A stretch of 64,000 bases of DNA from Ferrimonas marina (GCF_900129905.1 NZ_FQXG01000005.1:292182-356181), one strand, 5' to 3'. Shown: positions 1 to 9,724, numbered from the stretch's first letter. The notes: generated by a model not told the origin, from the sequence alone. Numbers and translations: made by a program.

Positions 1-1
1 T

Positions 2-77
2 TGGAGCGGCACACGAGGTTCGAACTCGTGACCTCAACCTTGGCAAGGTTGCGCTCTACCAACTGAGCTAGTGCCGC
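2..77 (-). tRNA. tRNA-Gly (anticodon GCC)
   Basis: On the minus strand this folds as a complete 76-nt tRNA. The acceptor stem is GCGGCAC/GTGCCGC, the D stem GCTC/GAGC, the anticodon stem CAACC/GGTTG with loop TTGCCAA, and the T arm ACGAG-TTCGAAC-CTCGT. The 3' end TCCA is encoded. Anticodon GCC reads GGC and GGU glycine codons. It is identical to the copy at 250-325. Confidence 0.97.
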
Positions 78-132
78 ATAAATTGTCGTTCCAGCCTTGA
101 GGCTAAAACCGCTTCTTGCGAAGACTTCAAAT

Positions 133-225
133 TGGAGCGGCACACGAGGTTCCCGATCTTCATCGAGAGTGTGACCTCAACCTTTCACAAGGTTGCGCTC
201 TATCAACTGAGCGACTCACATCTCC
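133..225 (-). pseudogene. Degenerate tRNA-Gly-like copy
   Basis: This lies between two intact tRNA-Gly genes and is clearly derived from one. The D arm and the 3' acceptor strand with TCCA are kept. The 5' acceptor strand no longer pairs with GTGCCGC. The GCC anticodon is replaced by GTGA, so the arm closes as a 7-bp stem with a GTGA tetraloop. The T arm is interrupted by a small CGAT-CTTC-ATCG hairpin. It should not work as a tRNA. The 5' limit is approximate. Confidence 0.7.
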
Positions 226-249
226 TCGCCTTGGCGCGGAGTGAAAATT

Positions 250-325
250 TGGAGCGGCACACGAGGTTCGAACTCGTGACCTCAACCTTGGCAAGGTTGC
301 GCTCTACCAACTGAGCTAGTGCCGC
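250..325 (-). tRNA. tRNA-Gly (anticodon GCC)
   Basis: This is a full 76-nt cloverleaf, identical to the tRNA at 2-77, with anticodon GCC and an encoded 3' TCCA. It is the first gene of the minus-strand cluster. The cluster presumably forms one transcript (inference from spacing). Confidence 0.97.
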
Positions 326-432
326 ATTCCGAGTGCTGTTATCGACAGGGGATTCCCCTCAACAGCGAGGGCGCATTATAAGCAAAATCCGGGGGGCCGC
401 AACCCCCCTATCGGCAAATTCAGCCCGTTTGC

Positions 433-978
433 TCAAATTTTGAAAACCGTCTCACGGTAGAACTGCAGTTCGGCGATCGACTCACGGATATCATCCAAGG
501 CCTTATGGGAGGCCGACTTGGTAAAGCGGTTCATCAGCTCCGGCTGCCAACGGCGCACCAACTCCTTGATGGTGCTGACATCCAGGTACCGGTAGTGGAA
601 GTAGGCCTCGAGCTGGGGCATGTAGTTGACCAGGAAGCGTCGATCCTGGCCCACGCTGTTGCCGCAGATGGGAGAGGCCCCTTTGGGTACCCACTGTTCC
701 AGAAAGGCCAGGGTCTTCTGCTCCGCCTCGGCCAGGGTAATGGTGCTCTTCTGAACCCGTTCAGTCAGCCCGCTGTTACCGTGGGTGCGCACGTTCCAAT
801 CGTCCATCTTATCCAGTTCAGACTGAGGCTGTCGGATGGCCATCACCGGTCCTTCGGCCAACACGTTGAGTTGGCTGTCAGTGACAATGGTGGCGATCTC
901 AATGATGGTGTTCTCGATCGGATCCAGGCCGGTCATCTCCAGATCAATCCAGATCAGATTACTGGCATTTTGTGTCAT
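433..978 (-). CDS. orn: Oligoribonuclease
   Basis: Oligoribonuclease is a 3'-5' exonuclease that degrades 2-5-nt RNA and pGpG left from mRNA and c-di-GMP turnover in the cytoplasm. The protein has 181 residues, the usual length. It opens with the DEDDh Exo I motif [12 protein letters not shown]. It also shows TIVTDSQLN, the Exo II region around [12 protein letters not shown], and the Exo [14 protein letters not shown] near the C-terminus. The ATG at 978 follows a purine-rich AGAGGA and is preferred over the TTG one codon upstream. It is divergent from rsgA, as in many gammaproteobacteria. Confidence 0.97.
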   Translation of the reverse strand: MTQNASNLIWIDLEMTGLDPIENTIIEIATIVTDSQLNVLAEGPVMAIRQPQSELDKMDDWNVRTHGNSGLTERVQKSTITLAEAEQKTLAFLEQWVPKGASPICGNSVGQDRRFLVNYMPQLEAYFHYRYLDVSTIKELVRRWQPELMNRFTKSASHKALDDIRESIAELQFYRETVFKI

Positions 979-1227
979 CAAATCCTCTAGTCTCGCTTGT
1001 CAGGTGATGTGGCTTATACAGCGGGGCGCATCCGGTCGGTGATCGCTACGTTGCCATCACGGCAATCAGATCGATCATTAGGGAACGACGGCACCGTGAC
1101 ATCCTCAGTTTTGTGCGCTCTGCACCTGTCACTTTCCCTATGAAACGGTACTGGCGACGGGCTTTTTGGTCAGAATGGAGTATCATACGGCTTTATTTTA
1201 ATTTAGACACGTTTTGCCAGGAGCAGA

Positions 1228-2280
1228 GTGAGCAAAGGCAAGAAACGACTGACAAAAGGTCAGTTACGCCGGGTCCGGGCCAACCGTGACAAACGGCTGA
1301 ACAAGCGCAACGAACCCGAGTGGGATAACGATACTTTGGGCCCGCAGATCCCTGGGCGCATTATCACCCGCTTTGGTCAGCATGCCGACGTGGAAACCGA
1401 AGAGGGCGAGGTGTTTCGCTGCAACCTTCGTCGCACCGTCGGCAGCGTCGTGGTGGGCGACCGGGTAGAGTGGCGTCAGGGCAACGAAGCCATGGCGGGA
1501 ATCGCCGGGGTGGTGGAAGCGGTACATCCGCGACGCAGCGAGCTGAAGCGCCCCGATTACTATGATGGGCTCAAGGTTGTTGCCGCCAACATCGACCAGA
1601 TCCTGGTGGTCTCGGCGGTGGTGCCCGAGCTCTCCACTCAGATCATCGATCGCTACCTGGTGGCGGCGGAGGACACCGGCATCACCCCGGTGCTGGTGCT
1701 CAACAAGATTGATCTGCTGTCAGCAGAGGAGCGCCAAGCGGTGGATGCCACCCTGGCGCCCTACCTGGCCATCGGCTATCGCATCCACCTGGTTTCCAGT
1801 GAGACCGGTGAAGGGGTTGCCGATCTGGAGCACTGCCTGCAGGACAAGGTCAGCATCTTTGTCGGCCAGTCCGGGGTGGGCAAGTCGTCGCTGATCAATG
1901 CCCTGATGCCCGGCATTGAACTGGAAACCGGTGAGGTTTCCAGCAACTCCGGTCTGGGTCAGCACACCACCACCACCGCCCGGTTGCTGCGCTTCCCCGG
2001 TGGCGGCGATCTGATCGACTCCCCCGGAGTACGGGAGTTCGCCCTCTGGCACCTGGCGCCCGAGCGGGTGACCTGGGGCTTTAAGGAGTTTCGCGAGCAC
2101 GTCGGTGGCTGCAAGTTCCGCGACTGCAAGCATGGCAACGATCCCGGCTGCGCCCTGAGAGCCGCGGTAGAACAGGGCGAAATTGACGCCCAACGATTTG
2201 AAAACTATCACCGGATCCTAGAATCTATGGTGTCGGAACGGCCGACCCGACACTTTGCCGATCCGCTGAACGACAAATAA
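1228..2280 (+). CDS. rsgA: Ribosome small-subunit-dependent GTPase A
   Basis: RsgA is a circularly permuted GTPase that checks late 30S subunit maturation. The 350-residue protein has a basic N-terminus with an OB-fold region. The G motifs run in permuted order: NKIDLL (G4) comes first, then [12 protein letters not shown] (G1), then DSPGVREF (G3). A C-terminal zinc finger shows C/C/H/C in [16 protein letters not shown]. The start is GTG at 1228, behind CAGGAG. psd follows 18 bp downstream, the conserved arrangement. Confidence 0.97.
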   Translation: MSKGKKRLTKGQLRRVRANRDKRLNKRNEPEWDNDTLGPQIPGRIITRFGQHADVETEEGEVFRCNLRRTVGSVVVGDRVEWRQGNEAMAGIAGVVEAVHPRRSELKRPDYYDGLKVVAANIDQILVVSAVVPELSTQIIDRYLVAAEDTGITPVLVLNKIDLLSAEERQAVDATLAPYLAIGYRIHLVSSETGEGVADLEHCLQDKVSIFVGQSGVGKSSLINALMPGIELETGEVSSNSGLGQHTTTTARLLRFPGGGDLIDSPGVREFALWHLAPERVTWGFKEFREHVGGCKFRDCKHGNDPGCALRAAVEQGEIDAQRFENYHRILESMVSERPTRHFADPLNDK

Positions 2281-2298
2281 CCACTAAGGAACCCCCCA

Positions 2299-3165
2299 GT
2301 GTCACTGGACAAACTGAAAGTTAACCTGCAGTACGTGATGCCCAAGCACGCCCTCTCCCGTTTGGTCGGCAAGTTCGCCGCCTCCGAGTCAGGCTGGGCC
2401 ACCACCGCCTTCATCAACTGGTTTATTCGCCAGTACAAGATCAACATGCAGGAAGCGCTGATCGAGGATCCGAAAGGGTTCAAGACCTTCAACGATTTCT
2501 TCACCCGTGAGCTGAAGCCGGGCCTGCGTCCGCTGGACGAGGGCGAGAAGACCCTGGTGCAACCGGTGGATGGCTGCGTCAGCCAGCTGGGTCCCATCGT
2601 TGATGAGCGCATCTTTCAGGCCAAGGGCCACGACTACGGCCTGCTGGAGCTGCTCGGTGGCCACAAGGCCGACGCCGCTCCGTTTAAGGATGGTCACTTC
2701 ACTACCATCTACCTGTCGCCCCAGGACTACCACCGCATTCACATGCCCTGCGCCGGCACCCTGCGTCGGATGATCTACGTGCCCGGCGACCTGTTCTCAG
2801 TGAACCCGCTGACCACCGAGAATGTCCCGGGCCTGTTCGCCCGCAACGAGCGCGTGGTGACCCTGTTCGATACCGAGCACGGCCCCATGGCCATGGTGCT
2901 GGTGGGCGCCACCATCGTCGCCTCCATCGAAACCGTCTGGTCCGGTACCGTCACCCCGCCGGCCGGTGCCCAGATCATGAGCTGGGACTACCCGGCCGAG
3001 GGCGAGCAGGCGATCCGCCTGGAGAAGGGCGAGGAGATGGGCCGCTTCAAGCTGGGCAGCACCGTGGTGGCCTGCTTTGGTGCCGAGATGCTCGAGGGCT
3101 TTGACGAAGCCTTCACCGCCGGCGCCAAGACCCGTCTGGGTCAGGCCATGGCTACTGCCAAATAG
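2299..3165 (+). CDS. psd: Phosphatidylserine decarboxylase proenzyme
   Basis: Psd converts phosphatidylserine to phosphatidylethanolamine at the inner membrane. The proenzyme cleaves itself at an LGST motif to create a pyruvoyl prosthetic group. The motif [11 protein letters not shown] is present near residue 253 of 288. The conserved [16 protein letters not shown] and [13 protein letters not shown] segments are also visible. It starts at GTG 2299 just after rsgA and ends before a strong terminator. Length and order match the Shewanella/E. coli type. Confidence 0.97.
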   Translation: MSLDKLKVNLQYVMPKHALSRLVGKFAASESGWATTAFINWFIRQYKINMQEALIEDPKGFKTFNDFFTRELKPGLRPLDEGEKTLVQPVDGCVSQLGPIVDERIFQAKGHDYGLLELLGGHKADAAPFKDGHFTTIYLSPQDYHRIHMPCAGTLRRMIYVPGDLFSVNPLTTENVPGLFARNERVVTLFDTEHGPMAMVLVGATIVASIETVWSGTVTPPAGAQIMSWDYPAEGEQAIRLEKGEEMGRFKLGSTVVACFGAEMLEGFDEAFTAGAKTRLGQAMATAK

Positions 3166-3184
3166 GCGACCAAAAAAACCTGAC

Positions 3185-3220
3185 AACACCGGCTTGCCAT
3201 AGGCAGGCCGGTGTTTTTTT
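3185..3220 (+). terminator. Rho-independent terminator after psd
   Basis: The stem AACACCGGC/GCCGGTGTT is followed by a run of seven T, 20 bp after the psd stop. Confidence 0.9.
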
Positions 3221-3338
3221 GGCCTTGCTCAAAGTTCCGCCTGTGAGAGCAAGCTTTGTCAGCTAACTGCATAGGCAGCCACAACTTTCTTCGATAAACT
3301 TGCGCCGTTCCTTTGCCCTCGATACTAAGCTGATCACC

Positions 3339-6300
3339 ATGTGGCGCCTTCTCTGTTCCTTACTGCTCCTGGCCAGTACCCTGGCCCAGGCCAACTCGCC
3401 CTTTTCCATGGAGCGGCGACTCACCCCTTTTGGCTCCAATAACCCCCAGTCGGTCACCCTGGAGCAGTGGACCAGCCAGCAACGGCTGCTTGACCAACAG
3501 GCCGAAGAGTACCAGGAGCTGCTGGAGCAGTTCGTCGCCCGTCAGGCCCAGCTCAAGGAGCAGTTGCGCCAACCGCTTAGCTCCGAGGTGGACAGCGAAC
3601 AGCCCGTCAGCCAACAGCAATCCTGGGTGCACCTGCAGCTGCAGGAGCTGAAAACCAGCGCCGAATCACTGGCCTCGCTGCATAGCCAGACCCGCCAGCG
3701 CCTCAACCAGTTGCCGGATGCCGAACAGCAGGCCTCGGTGCAACTGCGCCTGGCCCGCAACGAGTCCGGCAGCGCTCCCCAGGTGGCAGCACGGCAACTC
3801 TACTACCAGAGCCTGGTGAATACCCTGCAGCTGGAGCAGCAGGCCCTGCCGCTGCAACTGCAGCTGATCCAGCTGCGCCAGCGCCTGGTGCAAAACCAGT
3901 TGGCGGCGCTGGAGCTGCGTCTCAACCGACTCAATGACAGCGCCGCCCAGGCCCGCCGCAACCAAAGCGAAGCGGCACTGAGCGACAACCCGGTGGGGCC
4001 GATGCAGGACCCCAGCCTCAGCGCCTTGAGTGAGGTGAACGCCGATCTGGCCCGCGCCCTGGCCCTGCTCAACCAGCGCATGGAGCAGACCAGCCGTGAC
4101 CTGGTCTCAGCTGAGCAGCAGTACCAAGCGCAGGCAGCGGAGCTGCGTGAGACCCAGGAACAGCTGGAGTGGGGCAGCGTCAGCGCCGACTTTGGCGAAT
4201 CGCTGATCCGCCGCCTCAAATCGCTGCAGCTGCACGACGGCGGTCAGGCCACCAGCCAACTGCTGACCCAATCGCGCTTGCAGCGCTACGACTACGACCA
4301 CCAGCGCGACGAGACCGAGCGCAAGATCCGCGACGGCGACGCGGATCTGCCCCACCAGCCCCTGTGGCAGCGTCAAGTGGAGCTGCTCAGCCTGCTGATC
4401 GACACCCACGAACAGTGGGTAGTGGAACTGAGCCGCCTCAAGCTGCAGCAGGAGCAGCTCGACAAACAGAGCGAACGTTTCGTCCGGCTGATCACCGAGT
4501 ACCTGTTCTGGCTGCCTAATGCCCGCCGCATCGGTGCCGAGACCTTCTCCAACCTGGGGCTGGGCCTGAGCTGGCTGACCAGCCCCCTGCGCTGGCAGGA
4601 GCTGCAGCAGTCGTACCAGAACAACATCAACTACTGGGGCGGCTGGCTGGCCCTGCTGGTGCTGATCCTGGCCAGCTGGGATCTGCTCAAGGGCCCCTAT
4701 GCCCGCGCCCGTGAGCACTACAGTCGCTTCGTTGGTAACGTAACCCAGGATAAGTTCAGCGCCTCTTTCAAGGTGCTACTGATGGCCATGGCGGTCAGCC
4801 TGTTGTTGCCTGCGCCGTTCTGGGTTGCCGGCAGTATCTTGCGCTTCGGCGAGGGGCCACTGTTTGCCCAGGCCGTGGGACAGGGGCTGCTGGCTATTGC
4901 CCTGGTGCTGCAGCTGTATTGGCTGATCTACCACCTGAGCCACGAAGATGGCCTGATGGTGGCCCACTTCCGCCGCAATGCCCCCCTGATGGCCCACGTA
5001 CGGCGGGTGCTGGGCAAGCTCCACCTGATTGCCGCGCCACTGCTGGCGCTGGTGGCCTTTACCCAATACCTGGACATGGCGCTGCTAAGCAACAGCCTCG
5101 GGCGCCTGGCCTTTATTCTGTTGTGTCTGCTGCTGGCCTACGCCTACCGGCGCTTGAGCCGGTTCGCCGGTCAGTATCACAAGCATCACAGCCGGGAAAA
5201 CATCAATCGCCGCTTCATTGAACGACTGATCTGGCTGGTGCTGATCGTGCTGCCACTGGTCTGTCTGGTGCTGGCCTGGCGCGGTTACTACTACAGCGCC
5301 CAGCAGCTGCTGGGCCAGGCCCAGATCACCGTTACCCTGGGGATAATGTTCCTGCTGGCTTATCTGCTGGTTAAACGCTGGATGCTGATCGAGCGACGCA
5401 AGCTGCAGTTTGAACTGGCCAAGGCCAAACGGGCCGAGGTACTGGCCCAGCGGGAAAAGGAGCGCTCCGAGGGGATCAGCAACACCAGTGCCGAGGGTCA
5501 GCTCGATACCCTGGACGAGCCCACCCTGGATCTGGACACCATCTCGACCCAGTCACTGGGGCTGGTGCGCTCCTTGATGATCCTGGCCTTTGCCCTGTCG
5601 CTGCTGGCGCTGTGGAGCCAGACCCATCCGGCGATGTTCAGCTTCCTCGAGGGGATCACCCTCTACTCCAGCAGCCAGCTGGTGGACGGGGTGGAGCAAG
5701 CGGTGCCCATCACCCTGATGTCGCTGGTGGCGGCATTGATGATCGGCGTGTTCACCTGGATGATCGCCCGTAACCTGCCCGGCCTGCTGGAGCTGTTGCT
5801 GCTGCAGCGATTGGAGCTGACCCCAGGCACCGGCTTTGCCATCTCCACCGTCAGTAAGTACGTGGTGTTCATGATCGGGGTGTTTGCCACCTTCTCCACC
5901 CTGGGCCTGGCCTGGAGCAAGATGCAGTGGTTGATTGCCGCCCTGACGGTGGGCCTCGGCTTCGGTCTGCAGGAGATCTTTGCCAACTTTATATCCGGCC
6001 TCATCATCCTGTTTGAGAAACCGATCCGCATCGGTGACACCGTCACCATCCGTGAGCTGACCGGTACGGTGTCCAAGATCCAGATCCGCGCCACCACTAT
6101 CGTCGACTGGGATCGCAAAGAAATCATCGTCCCCAACAAGGCTTTCATCACCGAGCAGCTGGTGAACTGGTCGCTGTCCGACGCCATCACCCGGGTGATC
6201 CTCACCGTCTCGGTGGCCCGGGACTCCGATCCGGCGCTGGTGGAAGCAGTGCTGCACCAGGCCGTTCAGGAGTGTCCGCTGGCCCTGGCCCAGCCGGAGC

Positions 6301-6512
6301 CGGAGATCTTCTTCGCCGGCTTTGGTGCCCACACCCAGGACTTCGAGGTGCGCGCCTACGCCGACGAGATGGGCAAACGCTGGCCATTGCGGCATGATCT
6401 GCACATGCGGATCACCAGCAAGTTCCGCGACAAGGGGATCGTACTGGCCTACCCCCAGATGGATCTGCACCTCAACACCAACGACGCCAAGGAGAGCGGC
6501 CTGATCCGCTAA
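3339..6512 (+). CDS. mscM: MscM/MscK-type mechanosensitive channel
   Basis: This is a large mechanosensitive channel of the MscS superfamily that releases solutes on hypo-osmotic shock. The ATG at 3339 gives a clean signal peptide (MWRLLCSLLLLASTLAQA), better than the upstream TTG. A long Gln/Leu-rich periplasmic coiled-coil region covers roughly residues 30-420. About eleven membrane segments follow. The C-terminal MscS pore and beta domain contains GLGFGLQEIFANFISGL and FEKPIRIGDTV. Its place directly after psd is that of E. coli mscM (yjeP). Length is about 1,057 residues. Confidence 0.92.
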   Translation: MWRLLCSLLLLASTLAQANSPFSMERRLTPFGSNNPQSVTLEQWTSQQRLLDQQAEEYQELLEQFVARQAQLKEQLRQPLSSEVDSEQPVSQQQSWVHLQLQELKTSAESLASLHSQTRQRLNQLPDAEQQASVQLRLARNESGSAPQVAARQLYYQSLVNTLQLEQQALPLQLQLIQLRQRLVQNQLAALELRLNRLNDSAAQARRNQSEAALSDNPVGPMQDPSLSALSEVNADLARALALLNQRMEQTSRDLVSAEQQYQAQAAELRETQEQLEWGSVSADFGESLIRRLKSLQLHDGGQATSQLLTQSRLQRYDYDHQRDETERKIRDGDADLPHQPLWQRQVELLSLLIDTHEQWVVELSRLKLQQEQLDKQSERFVRLITEYLFWLPNARRIGAETFSNLGLGLSWLTSPLRWQELQQSYQNNINYWGGWLALLVLILASWDLLKGPYARAREHYSRFVGNVTQDKFSASFKVLLMAMAVSLLLPAPFWVAGSILRFGEGPLFAQAVGQGLLAIALVLQLYWLIYHLSHEDGLMVAHFRRNAPLMAHVRRVLGKLHLIAAPLLALVAFTQYLDMALLSNSLGRLAFILLCLLLAYAYRRLSRFAGQYHKHHSRENINRRFIERLIWLVLIVLPLVCLVLAWRGYYYSAQQLLGQAQITVTLGIMFLLAYLLVKRWMLIERRKLQFELAKAKRAEVLAQREKERSEGISNTSAEGQLDTLDEPTLDLDTISTQSLGLVRSLMILAFALSLLALWSQTHPAMFSFLEGITLYSSSQLVDGVEQAVPITLMSLVAALMIGVFTWMIARNLPGLLELLLLQRLELTPGTGFAISTVSKYVVFMIGVFATFSTLGLAWSKMQWLIAALTVGLGFGLQEIFANFISGLIILFEKPIRIGDTVTIRELTGTVSKIQIRATTIVDWDRKEIIVPNKAFITEQLVNWSLSDAITRVILTVSVARDSDPALVEAVLHQAVQECPLALAQPEPEIFFAGFGAHTQDFEVRAYADEMGKRWPLRHDLHMRITSKFRDKGIVLAYPQMDLHLNTNDAKESGLIR

Positions 6513-6521
6513 CACGCCGAC

Positions 6522-7241
6522 ATGCTGATCATTGCCCACCGCGGTGCCTCGGGCGAGGCACCGGAGAACACCCTGGCCGCCATGACACTGGCCGTTGCCC
6601 AACAGGCGGATGCCATCGAGCTGGACGTGCATCGGGTCGAGGACACACTGGTGGTGATCCACGACCGCTTCCTCGACAAGACCACCTCGGGCCGTGGGCC
6701 AGTCAGCCAATCCACCCTGGCACAGCTGGCGCAGCTGGATGCGGGCCAAGGAGAGCGGGTACCCACCCTGTGGCAGGTGCTGGAGTGCGTTGGCGCGCGC
6801 TGCGGCTTGAACATCGAGCTGAAGGGGATGGCCACCGATGAGCTGCTACTGCCGTTGCTGGAGCAGGCGGTGGCGCAGTTGGGCTACCGTTGGGAGCAGT
6901 TCCTGGTCTCCTCCTTCCACCACCCGATGCTGGCCCGCATCAAAGGGACGAAGCCGGATCTGAGGATCGGCGCCCTCACCGCCAGCTGCCCACTGAATTA
7001 CGCCGAATTTGCCAGTGAACTGGCGGCAGATGCGGTGCATCTGGACGTGGATTTTGCCGATCCGGCCCTGATTGCCGACGCCCAGCAGCGCGGGCTCAAG
7101 GTGTACGTCTACACCGTAGACAAGGCGGAGGATCTGGCTCAGATGGCGGCGCTTGGGGTTGATGGGGTGTTTACCAACTTCCCCGCTCGCAGTCGCGCAC
7201 AGCTGGGCCTGACTGACCCCACTCCGCGCGGCTGGGATTGA
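6522..7241 (+). CDS. Glycerophosphodiester phosphodiesterase
   Basis: This enzyme hydrolyses glycerophosphodiesters to glycerol-3-phosphate and an alcohol. The 239-residue protein has the GDPD fold hallmarks: IAHRGASGEAPENTLAA at the N-terminus, then ELDVHRVEDTLVVIHD with metal and catalytic residues, then NIELKG. There is no signal peptide, so it is the cytoplasmic UgpQ-like form. It begins 9 bp after the mscM stop and is probably co-transcribed with it. The pairing with phospholipid synthesis genes fits lipid head-group recycling (inference). Confidence 0.93.
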   Translation: MLIIAHRGASGEAPENTLAAMTLAVAQQADAIELDVHRVEDTLVVIHDRFLDKTTSGRGPVSQSTLAQLAQLDAGQGERVPTLWQVLECVGARCGLNIELKGMATDELLLPLLEQAVAQLGYRWEQFLVSSFHHPMLARIKGTKPDLRIGALTASCPLNYAEFASELAADAVHLDVDFADPALIADAQQRGLKVYVYTVDKAEDLAQMAALGVDGVFTNFPARSRAQLGLTDPTPRGWD

Positions 7242-7242
7242 G

Positions 7243-7575
7243 TTACATCTGGCGGTGACGCTCGGCCCACAGGCCTATCAGGGTAAAGCTGAGGCACACC
7301 ACCAGCAGCAGCCACTGGGGTGACAGCTGGGCCAGTTGGCTGGCCAGGTAGGGGGCCGCTTGGGTGATCACCATGCCGTAGCCAAACGCCACCAGCAGGA
7401 CAAACACCAGGGTGCGGGCCAGGAAGGGCCAGGTGATGATGCGGCGGCGGATAAAGAGCTGAATGTCAGGACTGAGCACCACCAGCACACAAGCGAGCAG
7501 GGCGATGGCGATGTCCCCCAGGTAGGGGTAGAGCGAACGGCCCACGTGGCCGGTGAGATCAAGCAACCAATTCAT
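7243..7575 (-). CDS. DUF3392 family membrane protein
   Basis: This is a 110-residue integral membrane protein with three predicted transmembrane helices (IAIALLACVLVVLS, LVFVLLVAFGYGM, WLLLVVCLSFTLIGLW). It matches what I know of DUF3392 proteins of Shewanella and Vibrio. The ATG at 7575 gives MNWLLDLTGHVG. The reading frame is open further upstream, but that part looks unlike the family. The function is unknown. It is divergent from the dehydrogenase gene. Confidence 0.8.
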   Translation of the reverse strand: MNWLLDLTGHVGRSLYPYLGDIAIALLACVLVVLSPDIQLFIRRRIITWPFLARTLVFVLLVAFGYGMVITQAAPYLASQLAQLSPQWLLLVVCLSFTLIGLWAERHRQM

Positions 7576-7640
7576 CGAGCTTTCCAAAACAACATCAGGG
7601 ACGTAGCCTAACAGCGACTGTCTCAGTGAGAAACTCCAAC

Positions 7641-8543
7641 ATGACCGCCATCGCCCTGCTGACCCAAGACCCGAACGCCTACCACGCCCTGCTGGGGCAA
7701 AGCGACATCGAGGCCAGTGCCTCGCCGGCAGAGGCCGAGGTGTGGCTGGCAGAACCGGCCCTGGCGGCCGAGGCACTGCGCCAGGGGTATAAGCCGCGTT
7801 GGCTGGCCAGCACCTACGCTGGCGTCGACCCCCTGATGGCGACCGATCTGCCCAGGGATTACCAACTCACTAATATCCGCGGCCTGTTCGGCCCCTTGAT
7901 GGCCCAGTATGTCTTCGCCCACCTGCTGTCCCAGTTGCGCCACCTACCCCGCTACGCCGCCCAGCAACAGCAAACGCTGTGGCAGCCCCACCCTTACGGC
8001 ACACTCGAGGGGCAAACCCTGGTTCTGCTGGGTACCGGCGATATCGCCCAGCACATCGCCCGGGCGGCCAAAGGCTTTGGGATGGCGGTGCTGGGGGTGA
8101 GCCGCAGCGGCGCTGACGTGGCCCCGTTCGACCGAGTCTACCCAGTAACGCAGCTGCACCAGGCGCTAGCGCAAGCCCAGGTACTGGTGTCGGTGCTGCC
8201 GGCCACCGGTGATACCCACCACCTGCTCAACAGCGAGGCCCTGGCCTGCCTGCCCAAGGACGCCACCCTGTTCAACGTCGGTCGCGGCAATGTGCTCGAC
8301 CTGGATGCCCTGCTAATGGCGCTGGACAGCGGTCAGCTAGCTCAGGCGGTACTGGACGTGTTCGAGCAGGAGCCGGTCAGCGCCGACTCGCCATTGTGGC
8401 AGCATCCGCAAGTCACCCTGACCCCCCACATCGCCGCCACCAGCTTCCCCGAGCAGGTGGTGAGCCAGTTTGCCGACAACCTGGCGCGTTACCGTCGCGG
8501 CGATGACCTGCAGCACCGCATCGATTTTCAGCGCGGCTATTAG
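7641..8543 (+). CDS. D-2-hydroxyacid dehydrogenase (GhrA-like)
   Basis: This is an NAD(P)H-dependent reductase of 2-keto acids, probably glyoxylate or hydroxypyruvate. It has 300 residues. The Rossmann motif GTGDIAQHIARAAKGFGM is mid-protein. It is followed by SVLPATGDTHHLLN, the catalytic Arg in FNVGRGNV, the Glu in LDVFEQEPV and the His in TPHIAA. The ATG at 7641 is preferred over GTG 7626. The substrate cannot be fixed from sequence. DUF3392 lies divergently upstream. Confidence 0.9.
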   Translation: MTAIALLTQDPNAYHALLGQSDIEASASPAEAEVWLAEPALAAEALRQGYKPRWLASTYAGVDPLMATDLPRDYQLTNIRGLFGPLMAQYVFAHLLSQLRHLPRYAAQQQQTLWQPHPYGTLEGQTLVLLGTGDIAQHIARAAKGFGMAVLGVSRSGADVAPFDRVYPVTQLHQALAQAQVLVSVLPATGDTHHLLNSEALACLPKDATLFNVGRGNVLDLDALLMALDSGQLAQAVLDVFEQEPVSADSPLWQHPQVTLTPHIAATSFPEQVVSQFADNLARYRRGDDLQHRIDFQRGY

Positions 8544-8561
8544 CACCGCCGCTGAACGGCC

Positions 8562-8765
8562 CTACTCCTTGCTCAGCTCACCGGCGATTCGATGCTCAAA
8601 GTCCAGTGACGGCACCGACAGGGTCATCACCACCTTCACCGGCTCACCTCCTAAGGTGCCGGCTTTTTCGGCGTCCGCCAGCAGCTGATCCAGCTCCTGG
8701 TGGGACTGGATCCCGACCTGCTTGAGAAACCGACGAATGGCGTTGTTGCGCTGCTCCTGATCCAT
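8562..8765 (-). CDS. DUF6494 family small protein
   Basis: This is a 67-residue cytoplasmic protein. An N-terminal helix (AIRRFLKQVGIQSHQELDQ) precedes a short beta-rich end (VKVVMTLSVPSLDFEHRI). The pattern matches DUF6494, a small family of unknown function. AAGGAG lies seven bases before the ATG. It is convergent with the dehydrogenase gene, 18 bp from its stop, and divergent from bfd. Confidence 0.75.
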   Translation of the reverse strand: MDQEQRNNAIRRFLKQVGIQSHQELDQLLADAEKAGTLGGEPVKVVMTLSVPSLDFEHRIAGELSKE

Positions 8766-8862
8766 GGGATCGCTCCTTTTTGGCTAAGGCGTGATTGCCT
8801 TCACCATTTTTTATAACCCAGCAAGACGCATTGTTCGAAAACTTGCCTACAATGTTATTAGA

Positions 8863-8881
8863 CATGCGAATCGTTTGCATT
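8863..8881. promoter_or_regulatory. Probable Fur box upstream of bfd
   Basis: Read on the minus strand, AATGCAAACGATTCGCATG agrees with about 13 of 19 positions of the classical Fur box. It overlaps a perfect inverted repeat (CGAATCGT at 8867-8874, ACGATTCG at 8883-8890). It lies 44 bp before bfd, a typically iron-repressed gene. DUF6494 shares the intergenic region. Confidence 0.55.
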
Positions 8882-8924
8882 TACGATTCGTTATGTAATT
8901 GAGCAAACGGTTGGGAAGTGTCGA

Positions 8925-9116
8925 ATGTACGTGTGCATGTGTTACGGCGTCACGGATACGCAGATTAAGCAAGCGGTGGCCAAAGGGGCCACAGACGTCA
9001 AGACCCTGCAATCGCAACTGGGTGTCGGTGCCCAGTGTGGCAAGTGCATCCGCATGGCCCGGGAGGTGATGGAACAAGAGCTGGATTGCATCCCGAACTA
9101 CTACGAAGTGGCCTAA
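8925..9116 (+). CDS. bfd: Bacterioferritin-associated ferredoxin
   Basis: Bfd is a [2Fe-2S] protein that reduces bacterioferritin so that stored iron is released when iron is short. At 63 residues it is the usual size. The cluster ligands are visible as C4/C6 (VCMCYG) and C38/C41 (CGKC). It lies behind a Fur-like site and 108 bp ahead of bfr, the classic pair. Confidence 0.96.
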   Translation: MYVCMCYGVTDTQIKQAVAKGATDVKTLQSQLGVGAQCGKCIRMAREVMEQELDCIPNYYEVA

Positions 9117-9224
9117 GGCCCAGCACCAAACTCCTCCGCTCGCGAGCCAATCTGCTTGCGGGCCTTGCCCTGTTTGCGCCCCTTGACCATGCTTACTGCT
9201 CCTTAGCTCATCACGGGGGCTCCC

Positions 9225-9707
9225 ATGAAAACCGATCCCAATGTCATCGCCCACCTCAATACCATCCTGGGCAATGAGCTGATCGCCATCAATCAATACT
9301 TCCTTCACGCGCGCATGTACAAGGACTGGGGTCTGAAGCGGATCGCCGACAAGGAGTACCACGAGTCCATCGACGAGATGAACCACGCCGATCACCTGAT
9401 CGAGCGGATCCTCTTTCTTGAGGGCCTGCCCAACCTGCAAAGCCTGGGCAAACTGCGCATCGGTGAGCACACCAAGGAGATGCTGGAGTGCGACCTGGCG
9501 CTGGAGATGGACGCAATCCCGGACCTGCGCAACGCCATCGCCTACTTCGAAGAGGTGCGCGACTTCGTCAGCCGCGATCTGTGTCAGAACATCCTTGAGG
9601 ATGAAGAGGACCATGTTGACTGGCTGGAGACCCAACTGGAGCTGATCGACAAAGTCGGGATCCAGAACTACCAGCAAGCGCAGATGATCGAGGAAGAGGA
9701 GGGCTAG
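9225..9707 (+). CDS. bfr: Bacterioferritin
   Basis: Bacterioferritin is a 24-subunit haem-containing iron-storage shell. The 160-residue protein has all the ferroxidase ligands: Glu18 in [11 protein letters not shown], Glu51 and His54 in [11 protein letters not shown], Glu94 in the LALEMD helix, and the EDEEDHVDW pair. Met52 is the haem ligand. It follows bfd, with a bidirectional terminator 20 bp after the stop. Confidence 0.97.
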   Translation: MKTDPNVIAHLNTILGNELIAINQYFLHARMYKDWGLKRIADKEYHESIDEMNHADHLIERILFLEGLPNLQSLGKLRIGEHTKEMLECDLALEMDAIPDLRNAIAYFEEVRDFVSRDLCQNILEDEEDHVDWLETQLELIDKVGIQNYQQAQMIEEEEG

Positions 9708-9724
9708 CGGCCTTCAGGAAGCAG

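Noticed and set aside
5553-6749. 398-residue minus frame opposite mscM
   Set aside because: Shadow of mscM and the phosphodiesterase gene; no motif.
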